Assembly: GCA_020859745.1 (NCBI GenBank)
Contig: JAJBVQ010000154.1
Location: 1-14,259, forward strand
Reading direction: 5' to 3'
DNA from: Rikenellaceae bacterium
Lineage (GTDB): Bacteria; Bacteroidota; Bacteroidia; Bacteroidales; Rikenellaceae
Length of the DNA: 14,259 bases
This document shows positions 7,246 through 13,733 of the stretch, piece after piece. The translations under genes and the position numbers were made by a program. Under the pieces are notes generated by a model. The model was not told the origin of the DNA and ran no database searches. It worked only from the letters and a program-made list of their open reading frames with translations. The first letter of the stretch is position 1, and the number at the start of each line of letters is the position of its first letter.

Positions 7246-7253
7246 CAAAGGTA
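7246..7253 (-). promoter_or_regulatory. candidate Bacteroidota -7 box for the DUF2807 gene
   Basis: On the minus strand TACCTTTG matches TAnnTTTG and lies about 31 bases before the ATG. No clear TTTG -33 box is present at 19-21 bases distance. Confidence 0.4.
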
Positions 7254-7318
7254 ACAAATATCGGCTGATATTTACGCCCCCGATATATTTGCCCGTTCCC
7301 CTGCCGCTCATTGAACCG

Positions 7319-7387
7319 GGCCCGGGGCCAGCGGGGGATGCTTGCAGCCCTCCGCCGGGGGTGGCTCCGGGCCGCCCGCTGACGCGG
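7319..7387 (+). repeat. folded intergenic repeat, member B
   Basis: A 12-bp stem with one G-T pair, GGCCCGGGGCCA (7319-7330) with TGGCTCCGGGCC (7362-7373), encloses an inner GCGGGGG with CCTCCGC. Two bases later comes CCGCTGACGCGG (7376-7387). It lies between the divergent DUF2807 and pdxA genes, upstream of both. Confidence 0.65.
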
Positions 7388-7447
7388 AAAGCCGGCTGAC
7401 GCGAGAAGGGCTAATAAAACGGGGGATTAAACACAAACAATATTTAT

Positions 7448-8662
7448 ATGGACAAGATAAAGGTGGGGATCACCCACGGGGATTTCAACGGGATCAGCTA
7501 CGAGATCATCATCAAATCACTGCTCGACCCGCGCATTTTCGACCTCTGCACGCCGGTGGTGTACGGCTCGGCCAAGGTGGCGGGCTACTACAAGGGGATG
7601 ATACCGGACGCCGAGGGTTTCAACTTCAACGTCATCACCGACCCGGCGCAGGCCAATCCCAAGCGGGCCAACATGATCGTCTGCGTGGACGAGAACGTGA
7701 AGATCGACCCGGGGCAGCCGACGGTGATCAGCGGACAGTACGCGATCGCGTCGCTCAACGCGGCGGTGCGGGACCTGAAGGCGGGCAAGATCGACGTGCT
7801 GGTGACCTGCCCGATCAACAAGAAGAATACCACGGGGGACGATTTCGGCTTTATCGGCCACACGGAGTACCTGGCGGCGCAGTTCGGGGATGCGGAGCCG
7901 CTGATGTTCATGGTCAGCGACGTGCTCAAGGTGGGGCTGGTGACGATGCATATCCCGCTGTCGAGGGTGCCGGGGGCGGTGACCACGGAGGCGGTGCTGA
8001 ACCATATCCGGGCGATCAAACGGTCGCTGGAGCGCGATTTCAACATATCGGGACCGAAGATCGCGGTGCTGGGGCTGAACCCGCACGCGGGGGACGACGG
8101 GCTGCTGGGGCCGGAGGAACAGGATGTCATCATTCCGGCTATCCAGTCGGCGAAGTATGAGAATATACTGGCATTCGGGCCGTTCGCGGCGGACGGTTTC
8201 TTCGGGAGCGGGGCCTACCGCAAGTTCGACGCGGTGCTGGCGATGTACCACGACCAGGGACTCGCGCCGTTCAAGGCGCTGACGTTCGCGGACGGGGTGA
8301 ACTTTACCGCCGGACTGTCCGTTGTGCGGACGTCGCCGGCGCACGGCGTGGGCTTCGACATCGCGGGCAAGATGGTGGCGGACGCTTCGCCGATGCGGGC
8401 GGCGATCTACCAGGCGATCGACATCTACCGCAACCGGCAGGTGTTCGACGAGGCGGCGGCCAATCCGCTGCAACACTTCTCGAAGAACGAACGCAACAAT
8501 GCGGACGGGGGCGGACGCGGCGGCAACCGCCGGGGCGGAGCCGACCGGGACGCGGATGTGGCGGACTTGCTGAAGGATACTTCGGATATTGCGGCGACGG
8601 CGGACACGAACGCGGCGGTGGCGGCGCAGGCTGCAACCGGCGAAGCGCCTGCCACGGAGTAA
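7448..8662 (+). CDS. pdxA: 4-hydroxythreonine-4-phosphate dehydrogenase
   Basis: 404 residues. PdxA oxidises 4-phosphohydroxy-L-threonine, and the product is used by PdxJ in pyridoxal phosphate synthesis. The N-terminal ITHGDFNGISYEIIIK corresponds to the family's GDxxGIG start. Metal and substrate motifs are GHTEYL (H138, T139), MHIP (H168), NPHAGDDG (H213) and MYHDQGLAPFK (H268). The C-terminal block NFTAGLSVVRTSPAHGVGFD is complete. The usual length is about 330-365, and the core ends near residue 345. Residues 350-404 form an extra tail, first Gly/Arg/Asp and then Ala/Thr-rich, with no recognisable domain. metF follows after 37 bases on the same strand, probably in one operon. Confidence 0.95.
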   Translation: MDKIKVGITHGDFNGISYEIIIKSLLDPRIFDLCTPVVYGSAKVAGYYKGMIPDAEGFNFNVITDPAQANPKRANMIVCVDENVKIDPGQPTVISGQYAIASLNAAVRDLKAGKIDVLVTCPINKKNTTGDDFGFIGHTEYLAAQFGDAEPLMFMVSDVLKVGLVTMHIPLSRVPGAVTTEAVLNHIRAIKRSLERDFNISGPKIAVLGLNPHAGDDGLLGPEEQDVIIPAIQSAKYENILAFGPFAADGFFGSGAYRKFDAVLAMYHDQGLAPFKALTFADGVNFTAGLSVVRTSPAHGVGFDIAGKMVADASPMRAAIYQAIDIYRNRQVFDEAAANPLQHFSKNERNNADGGGRGGNRRGGADRDADVADLLKDTSDIAATADTNAAVAAQAATGEAPATE

Positions 8663-8699
8663 GGACCCGAAAGACCGCCTGTACGTTTTTACAGACACG

Positions 8700-9653
8700 A
8701 TGAAGATCACGGACAAATTCACCGGGGGCAAAACCCTTTTCGCCTTCGAACTCCTGCCGCCGCTCAAGGGCGACAATATAGACACCATTTTCGACACGAT
8801 CGGGCGGCTGGCGCCGTACGACCCTTCCTACATCAATGTGACGTACCACCGCGAGGAGGTCAAGTTCATCGAGCGGGCGGACGGGCTGCTGGAGCGGCGC
8901 GTAGTGCGCAAACGGCCGGGAACGGTGGGGATCGCGGCGGCGATCATGGCGCGGTACGGCATCGACGTGGTACCGCACCTGATTTGCGGCGGGTTCTCGA
9001 AATTCGATGCGGAGGACGCCCTGATCGACCTCAGTTTCCTGGGGATCGACAATGTTTTAGCATTGCGCGGGGATAACCTGCGCGGCGAACGCACGTTCCG
9101 GCCGGCGCAGGGGGGGCACCTGCACGCGGTGGACCTGGTGCGGCAGATCATGGACATGAACCGGGGCGAGTACCTGGACTCGGAGTTGGAGCATTCCAAA
9201 CCGACATCGTTCTGCGTCGGGGTGGCGGGCTATCCGGAAAAGCACGCGGAAGCGCCGAACCTGGCCAGCGACATCGCGCACCTGAAGGCGAAGATCGACA
9301 CGGGGGCGGAGTATGTGGTGACGCAGATGTTTTTCGACAACGCGAAGTATTTCGCCTACGTGGATGCCTGCCGGGCGGCGGGGATCACGGTACCGATCGT
9401 GGCAGGGCTGAAACCTTTTACCACGAAGACGCAGTTGTCATTGTTGCCGCAGACTTTCGGCGTCGATTTGCCGGACGAGCTGGTGCGGGCTGTAGAGGGT
9501 TGCAAGGACAATGCGGCGGTGCGGGAGGTGGGGATCGAATGGGCCATCCGTCAGGGACGGGAACTGATGGCTGCCGGGGTGCCGGCGCTCCATTTCTACA
9601 CGATGGGCAAGGCGGACAATGTGGAGCGGATCGCGAAGGCGCTGTTCGGATAA
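8700..9653 (+). CDS. metF: methylenetetrahydrofolate reductase
   Basis: 317 residues. MetF reduces 5,10-methylene-THF to 5-methyl-THF with FAD, supplying methyl groups for methionine. Visible family features are FAFELLPP (residues 14-21, with the catalytic Glu at 17), INVTYHRE (45-52), VVPHLICGG (90-98), NVLALRGD (118-125, flavin-binding Asp), EYVVTQMFFDN, and the C-terminal HFYTMGKADN. I chose ATG 8700 because MKITDKFTGGKTLFAFELLP matches the usual N-terminus; the open frame further upstream overlaps the end of pdxA and is Arg-rich shadow sequence. Length is normal for Bacteroidota. The strand-mate pdxA ends 37 bases upstream. Confidence 0.96.
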   Translation: MKITDKFTGGKTLFAFELLPPLKGDNIDTIFDTIGRLAPYDPSYINVTYHREEVKFIERADGLLERRVVRKRPGTVGIAAAIMARYGIDVVPHLICGGFSKFDAEDALIDLSFLGIDNVLALRGDNLRGERTFRPAQGGHLHAVDLVRQIMDMNRGEYLDSELEHSKPTSFCVGVAGYPEKHAEAPNLASDIAHLKAKIDTGAEYVVTQMFFDNAKYFAYVDACRAAGITVPIVAGLKPFTTKTQLSLLPQTFGVDLPDELVRAVEGCKDNAAVREVGIEWAIRQGRELMAAGVPALHFYTMGKADNVERIAKALFG

Positions 9654-9722
9654 CTTACGTATAATCATTTCAGGCCAAAGTCCGCGCACTTGTTGCCACA
9701 GACTGTCATTACCCTAAGTTCT

Positions 9723-9802
9723 GCCGCAGCCGGCGGAGGTAAAACGAGCATCGCGAGTGCAGGCCTCCGCTGCCGGGGGCTGCGGCCTGCCCGCTGGCGC
9801 GG
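9723..9802 (+). repeat. folded intergenic repeat, member C
   Basis: The outer stem is GCCGCAGCC (9723-9731) with GGCTGCGGC (9778-9786). The inner stem is GCGGAGG (9733-9739) with CCTCCGC (9764-9770). CCGCTGGCGCGG (9791-9802) follows. The layout is the same as member A on the opposite strand at 2037-2119. The first base pair of the outer stem is G-C here and C-G there. It lies between metF and the tRNA-Glu terminator. Confidence 0.68.
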
Positions 9803-9817
9803 GAATGATTTGCGAAA

Positions 9818-9853
9818 ATAAAAAAACGGCTTATCCCTCACCGGGTAAGCCGT
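9818..9853 (-). terminator. Rho-independent terminator of the tRNA-Glu transcript
   Basis: ACGGCTTA (9826-9833) and TAAGCCGT (9846-9853) form an 8-bp stem. On the minus strand the stem is followed by seven T. It starts six bases after the tRNA 3' end. Confidence 0.85.
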
Positions 9854-9858
9854 CTGTG

Positions 9859-9930
9859 TAGTCCCTAGGAGAATCGAACTCCTCTTCCAAGAATGAAAAT
9901 CTTGTGTCCTAACCGATAGACGAAGGGACC
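9859..9930 (-). tRNA. tRNA-Glu (anticodon UUC)
   Basis: A 72-base cloverleaf. The acceptor stem is GGTCCCT with AGGGACT (G1-T72 wobble), then discriminator A. The D arm includes the GGTTAGGA stretch. The anticodon stem is CAAGA/TCTTG with loop TTTTCAT, giving anticodon TTC (9897-9895). The T arm contains the GTTCGATTC loop region. CCA is not encoded. U34 of this tRNA type is a target of 2-thio/2-seleno modification by MnmA and MnmH; an mnmH operon lies upstream on the same strand. Confidence 0.97.
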
Positions 9931-9948
9931 GTTTTTTCGATTGCAGTG

Positions 9949-9979
9949 CAAAGATAATGCTATTTTCGGAATCTGCAAA
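9949..9979 (-). promoter_or_regulatory. Bacteroidota sigma-A promoter for tRNA-Glu
   Basis: On the minus strand TTTG (9979-9976) is followed by 19 bases and TATCTTTG (9956-9949), an exact match to TTTG-N19-TAnnTTTG. The tRNA begins 18 bases after the -7 box. It is the best promoter in the window and supports the Bacteroidota assignment. Confidence 0.82.
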
Positions 9980-10027
9980 CGCAAGGAACGTTTTTTTAAC
10001 GTGAAAAATAAAAAATCAGGGTGCCGG

Positions 10028-10200
10028 TAAATACTTGGAGGCACCTGAAAGCCGTGGGCGCGGTGGCTCGCATAGCTGGGATTGAGCCTCGACACATCGG
10101 ACAACAGGTACACGCCGTTCGTGCCGCTGAAGCCCGATGACCAGCTCGACCCCTCGTTGCCGACGCTCGCCGGATCGCCCGTATTGTAGCGGAGGTAGCC
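10028..10200 (-). repeat. lectin-like C-terminal cassette R5, broken
   Basis: The minus-strand reading is APGYLRYNTGDPASVGNEGS, then SWSSGFSGTNGVYL, then LNPSYASHRAHGFQV. At the end, 5 bases present in the other copies (within the VRC codons) are missing, so the frame shifts and RCLQ is lost. R5 directly follows R6 in one open frame with about 35 bases between them and has no hairpin element of its own. It is clearly a dead copy. Confidence 0.66.
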
Positions 10201-10236
10201 CGGGGCTGCCCGCCGTATGAAAATCAGGGTGCCGGT

Positions 10237-10413
10237 AAATGCTTGGAGGCACCGCACCTGAAAGCCGTGGGCGCGGTTATTCGCGTTGCTGGGATTGAGG
10301 TTCGTGGAGTTGAAATTCAAGTCCAGGCCGTTAACGCCGCTAACCGACGACGACCAGCTGAACCCGTTGTTGCCGACGTTCGTCAGCGCGCCGCTGGCAT
10401 TGTTGCGGTAGCC
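10237..10413 (-). repeat. lectin-like C-terminal cassette R6
   Basis: The minus-strand reading is GYRNNASGALTNVGNNGFSW, then SSSVSGVNGLDLNFNSTNLN, then NPSNANNRAHGFQVRCLQ. It is the most Asn-rich copy, with AAC or AAT at many of the columns that vary in the others, as a template-like or little-changed copy would have. An in-frame TGA lies three codons before GYR. The frame continues past VRCLQ into R5. Element E6 lies about 100 bases upstream on the minus strand. Confidence 0.68.
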
Positions 10414-10515
10414 CGTACGCTGTCAGGCATGCAACCGCTTCTTAATCCCCAAGCCGGGCACCGGGCACCTTTTATAAAGGAAACCGGCGGACGGCCCGGA
10501 GTCCGTAGCGGAGGG

Positions 10516-10606
10516 ATAACTAACCCCCGGTTCAACGGGGGCCAGTGGGTTGCTGAATTTACCTTTCACTCTGCCGCCGGGCTGTCAAACCCTGCGGCAC
10601 TCCGGA
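10516..10606. repeat. cassette-associated hairpin element E6
   Basis: ATAACTAACCCCCGG is followed by a hairpin CCCCCG/CGGGGG, GGCCAGTGGGTTGCTGAATT, and a second hairpin GCCGC/GCGGC (10573-10577, 10594-10598) before ACTCCGGA. It lies 5 kb from E4 but keeps the same order of blocks. It ends about 35 bases from the selD stop codon. Confidence 0.56.
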
Positions 10607-10640
10607 GTTACACCCTGAATTTTATCTAAACCCGCCCGAT

Positions 10641-11711
10641 CTATACCAGACAGATCGACTTTTCGCCGCGGGACGTCACTTCGCCGATCACAGCCGCCTG
10701 CGGATGCAGGCCCGAATCCCGCAGCTCGGCGAGGGCGGCCCCGGCTTTGTCGGCATCGACCGCCATCAGCAGTCCTCCCGAAGTCTGCGCATCGAGCGCC
10801 AGCATCCGGCTGTCGGCATCGCAGCCGAACTCCACGCGCCCGCGCACATGCTCCAAGTTGCGGAACGCCGCGCCGGGAATGCACCCCTCGCCGACCAGCT
10901 CCCGCGCCCCGGCCAGAACCGGCAGCGCGGAAGCCTCGATACGCATCGAAACCCCGCTCGCGTCGGCCATCGACGCGGCATGTCCCATCAGGCCGAAACC
11001 GGTGATGTCCGTCGCCCCGGCGACTCCGTATTTCCGCATCACCTCCGCCCCGACGCGGTTCAGCAGTTTCATCTGGTCCAGCGCGTTCTGGTATACTTCG
11101 CCGGAGGCCATCCCCAGCCGGCGGGCGGCCACGATCACGCCGTTGCCCAGCGGCTTGGTCAGGATGAGCCGCTGCCCCGCCCTTGCGCCGCTGTTGGTCA
11201 CCAGCCTGTCGGGTTCGACGGTACCGACGACGGCCAACCCGTATTTCGGGGGCCAGTCGTCGATCGTATGGCCGCCCATGGTCAGCGCACCGGCCTCGTT
11301 GATCTTGCTCTGCCCCCCCAGCAGGATCTCCCGCAGCACGCCCAGCGGGATCTTCCCGGCGGGGAACATGTTCAGGTTCAGCGCCAAAAGCGGCCTGCCT
11401 CCCATCGCGTAGACATCGCTCAGGGAGTTGGCGGCGGCGATCTGGCCGAACTCGAAGGGGTCGGAGCAGACGGGCGGGAAGAAATCGGTGGTCACGATCA
11501 GGGCGGTGCGGTCGTCCAACCGGTAGACTCCCGCATCGTCGTGGGTCGAGACATCGACCATCACGTTACTGTCTTTCAGCATCGGGATCCCATCCAGCAG
11601 CTCGGCCAGCTTCGAGGCCGGGAGCTTGGCCGAGCATCCGCCGTATTCGACCGTGGTCAGCAGGTCGAAAGGTTCCCCGGTTTCGGGGACGTTATGTTCG
11701 TTTTTCGTCAT
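10641..11711 (-). CDS. selD: selenide, water dikinase
   Basis: 356 residues. SelD makes selenophosphate from selenide and ATP, the selenium donor for MnmH and for selenocysteine synthesis. The N-terminal YGGCSAKL places the catalytic Cys at 26 and Lys at 29, equivalent to Cys17 and Lys20 of the E. coli enzyme; the residue two after the Cys is Ala, and no selenocysteine codon is present. Metal and ATP sites follow: HDDAGVY (57-63), TTDFFPP (74-80), AANSLSDVYAMGG (93-105) and later TDITGFGLMGH. The C-terminal DAQTSGGLLMAVD is typical. The ATG start at 11711 overlaps the end of the DUF3343 gene by 20 bases, so translation is probably coupled. It is the last gene of the selenium operon. Confidence 0.97.
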   Translation of the reverse strand: MTKNEHNVPETGEPFDLLTTVEYGGCSAKLPASKLAELLDGIPMLKDSNVMVDVSTHDDAGVYRLDDRTALIVTTDFFPPVCSDPFEFGQIAAANSLSDVYAMGGRPLLALNLNMFPAGKIPLGVLREILLGGQSKINEAGALTMGGHTIDDWPPKYGLAVVGTVEPDRLVTNSGARAGQRLILTKPLGNGVIVAARRLGMASGEVYQNALDQMKLLNRVGAEVMRKYGVAGATDITGFGLMGHAASMADASGVSMRIEASALPVLAGARELVGEGCIPGAAFRNLEHVRGRVEFGCDADSRMLALDAQTSGGLLMAVDADKAGAALAELRDSGLHPQAAVIGEVTSRGEKSICLV

Positions 11712-11907
11712 GGTAAGTCGCTTCGATCCCGATCCCTCGCATCAGGTCTTTGAAAATTTCCGCCTGCGTGTCGTTCACATACAGGCACATGCCGCACTCC
11801 GTGGAGTACTCCTCCGGCACGGGCCTGACCCGGCAATCCAGCTTCGCCCGCTGCGCCGCCGCATCGGCCCGGATCACCTCGCGGGCATTCCTGAATAGCG
11901 CGATCAT
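11692..11907 (-). CDS. DUF3343 domain protein
   Basis: 71 residues, starting MIALFRNAREVIRADAAAQR, then RVRPVPEEYSTECGMCLYVN and ending KRT. The small size, the VPxxxSxxCGxC-like motif (two Cys in ECGMC) and the position between a cysteine desulfurase and selD identify a DUF3343 (putative Se/S carrier-like) protein. Its exact role is unproven; paired Cys suggest binding or transfer of persulfide/perselenide. I chose ATG 11907 because it overlaps the desulfurase TGA as ATGA; the frame is open further upstream inside that gene but reads as shadow. Its end overlaps selD by 20 bases. Too short for many gene finders. Confidence 0.87.
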   Translation of the reverse strand: MIALFRNAREVIRADAAAQRAKLDCRVRPVPEEYSTECGMCLYVNDTQAEIFKDLMRGIGIEATYHDEKRT

Positions 11908-13031
11908 CCTTTTTCCGATATTTCGGCCAGGGCCTTCGCCAATGCCGCGAAGTCCCGGCCGGTGTGATACGGCGACGCGGCGATCCGCACCGTCCCGGAC
12001 GGGAAAGTGCCCAGCGCGCGGTGGGCCGCCGGGGCGCAATGCAAGCCGGCCCGCGTTTCGATGCCATAGCCCTCCCACAGCAGGGCCGCCAGCCGCGAGG
12101 GGGAGAGCCGTTCATGGGTCAGGGAGAACAGTTCGCCCTGCGTTTCGGGCCTTGCGGCCCGGTAAACGCGGAAGCCGGGCAGCGCGGCGACACTTGCCGC
12201 CAGATCCAGGAAATCCTGCCGGGAATGGGCTGCCACGGGCCGGTTCTCCAACGCGGCGTCCAGTCCGGCCAGTCCGACGAGGTTCGGCGTCCCGGCCTCG
12301 AATCGGTCGGGCCAGCCGTCCGGCATTTCGTAGCTTTCCGACCGGCTGCCGGTCCCGCCGCAGACCAGCGGTTCTACCGCCGAAGGGTCGCGGGCGAAAA
12401 AGCCGCCGGTTCCGCTCGGCCCGAGCAATCCCTTATGTCCGGTAAAAACGGCGTAGTCCAATCCCCACTCGTCCGCCCTCAACTCCGCCGCGGGCAGCGA
12501 CTGCGAGCAATCGGCCAGCACGGGCACTCCGGCTTCCGCGGCCCACCGGCACACGGCCTCCAACGGCTGGATCACGCCGTTCACATTACTCTGGTGGTTG
12601 ACTGCCACCAGAGCGACACCACGGGTATCCACCTCTTTCAAGCGGCAAGTGTCGATGCTCCCGTCCGCCAGGGCGGGGAGCGTTTCGATCCGGATGCCGC
12701 CGCGCTGTTCCAGCCTGCGGAGCGGCCGCATCACGGCGTTGTGCTCCAACGGCGAGACCAACACGCGTCCCGAGAGGCGAAGTCCGTTCAGAACAGTATT
12801 CACGGCCAGGGTCGCGCCCGAAGCGAAGGCGATCTTCGAGGGGTCGCCGACGCCCAGGATCGCGGCCACGGCATCGCGGCACCGCTCGACGATCCGGGTC
12901 GAACGCACCACGCGGGGATAGGCGGCGCGGCCGTATGTACCGCCGATCTCGTCGATGTAATGCGCGACAGCCCTCGCCACCGCCGACGGCTTGGGAAAAC
13001 TGGTGCTCGCATTGTCGAAATAGAGGTTCAC
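11904..13031 (-). CDS. PLP-dependent cysteine desulfurase (EF2568-like, class V aminotransferase fold)
   Basis: 375 residues from a GTG start at 13031 (NLYFDNASTSFPKP, the usual N-terminus). No ATG lies between the yedF stop and this point. PLP-site features are SGATLAVN (71-78), EHNAV (96-100), HQSNVNG (146-152), DCSQ (174-177) and TGHKGLLGPSG with Schiff-base Lys200. The active Cys is in RAGLHCAPAAH (Cys332), followed by GTFPSGTVRIAASPYHT. This subfamily is known next to selD and yedF in selenium gene clusters and probably supplies selenium (or sulfur) from (seleno)cysteine. It lies 68 bases after yedF and overlaps the DUF3343 start by four bases. Confidence 0.92.
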   Translation of the reverse strand: MNLYFDNASTSFPKPSAVARAVAHYIDEIGGTYGRAAYPRVVRSTRIVERCRDAVAAILGVGDPSKIAFASGATLAVNTVLNGLRLSGRVLVSPLEHNAVMRPLRRLEQRGGIRIETLPALADGSIDTCRLKEVDTRGVALVAVNHQSNVNGVIQPLEAVCRWAAEAGVPVLADCSQSLPAAELRADEWGLDYAVFTGHKGLLGPSGTGGFFARDPSAVEPLVCGGTGSRSESYEMPDGWPDRFEAGTPNLVGLAGLDAALENRPVAAHSRQDFLDLAASVAALPGFRVYRAARPETQGELFSLTHERLSPSRLAALLWEGYGIETRAGLHCAPAAHRALGTFPSGTVRIAASPYHTGRDFAALAKALAEISEKG

Positions 13032-13099
13032 GGGAAAGGGGGAATCGTTGTTTTGTCGGATATTCGGATAAGTTTCCGCTTTAGCGGACGGGCCGGACA

Positions 13100-13726
13100 C
13101 TACGGATAGACCGCATGCCCCGCCTTGGTGACCACTTCCGTAATTTTGAACATGTTGCTGACGGTGCCGACCGCGAGCCGCTCTTTGGCCCCGTAGAAGT
13201 CGAGGCAGGTGCCGCAGACCAGGATCTCTACCCCCCGCGCCTGAAGCCCGCGAAGGGCCTCCACCGTGTCGCTCCCCTCCAAAGCGGCGTTGATCCCGCT
13301 GTTGTAGAACAGGATATGGCCCGGCAGCCGTTCGGCCTCGCCCAGCGAGTTGATGAAGGCGCGCAGGAGTATCCGCCCCAGATCGTCGTCCCCGCGTCCC
13401 ATGCGGTCGGAGGCCACTACGACGCAGTAGTCGCCGGTCGCGCCTGCGGCCTTCGGCGGCTGCACGTCGCACACCGGTTCCGGGGCCGCCGCCCCAGCCC
13501 CGGCGGGAACGTCCGAAAGCGTGAACCGGATCGCATCGCCCTCCGGCCGGGATTCGGCACGAAAGGCGATCCCCAACTCGGTCAGGTAGCTCCGCAGGTT
13601 CGAACAAGCGGTGGCATTGTCGGTCAGCACTTCGAATTCATCGCCCGGCGCACCCTGTGCGATCGCCCGGCGGGTCATGATCAGCGGTTCGGGGCATAGC
13701 CTGCCCCGCGTGTCGATTGTTTTCAT
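13100..13726 (-). CDS. yedF: selenium metabolism protein YedF (TusA-like plus DsrE-like)
   Basis: 208 residues in two domains. Residues 1-72 are TusA/SirA-like with the sulfur-carrying Cys11 in RGRLCPEPL. A Pro/Ala-rich linker covers about 73-97. Residues 98-208 are DsrE-like, with CVVVASDRMGRGDDDLG, ILFYNSGINAALEGS, and CGTCLDFYG (Cys171 and Cys174). This architecture is the one called sulfurtransferase-like selenium metabolism protein YedF. The role is inferred from family and context: a carrier or donor of selenium/sulfur to SelD or MnmH. The ATG at 13726 is 7 bases after the mnmH stop, consistent with one transcript. Confidence 0.94.
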   Translation of the reverse strand: MKTIDTRGRLCPEPLIMTRRAIAQGAPGDEFEVLTDNATACSNLRSYLTELGIAFRAESRPEGDAIRFTLSDVPAGAGAAAPEPVCDVQPPKAAGATGDYCVVVASDRMGRGDDDLGRILLRAFINSLGEAERLPGHILFYNSGINAALEGSDTVEALRGLQARGVEILVCGTCLDFYGAKERLAVGTVSNMFKITEVVTKAGHAVYP

Positions 13727-13733
13727 ATGTCGC

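Noticed and set aside
7517..8797. 426-codon minus-strand ORF opposite pdxA
   Set aside because: Arg/His/Val-rich antisense shadow; the plus strand encodes a complete PdxA with all motifs.
9723..9802. Simple terminator of metF
   Set aside because: The stem lacks a following T-run on the plus strand and matches the folded repeat family in layout; the T-rich stem at 9818-9853 belongs to the tRNA strand.
3850..10413. CRISPR array
   Set aside because: Repeats are about 180 bases, divergent and coding-like, with no short regular repeat-spacer pattern and no cas gene.
13032..13607. N-terminal extension of the cysteine desulfurase through yedF
   Set aside because: The open frame continues upstream inside yedF but reads as low-complexity Gly/Arg shadow. 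The GTG at 13031 gives the family-typical N-terminus.
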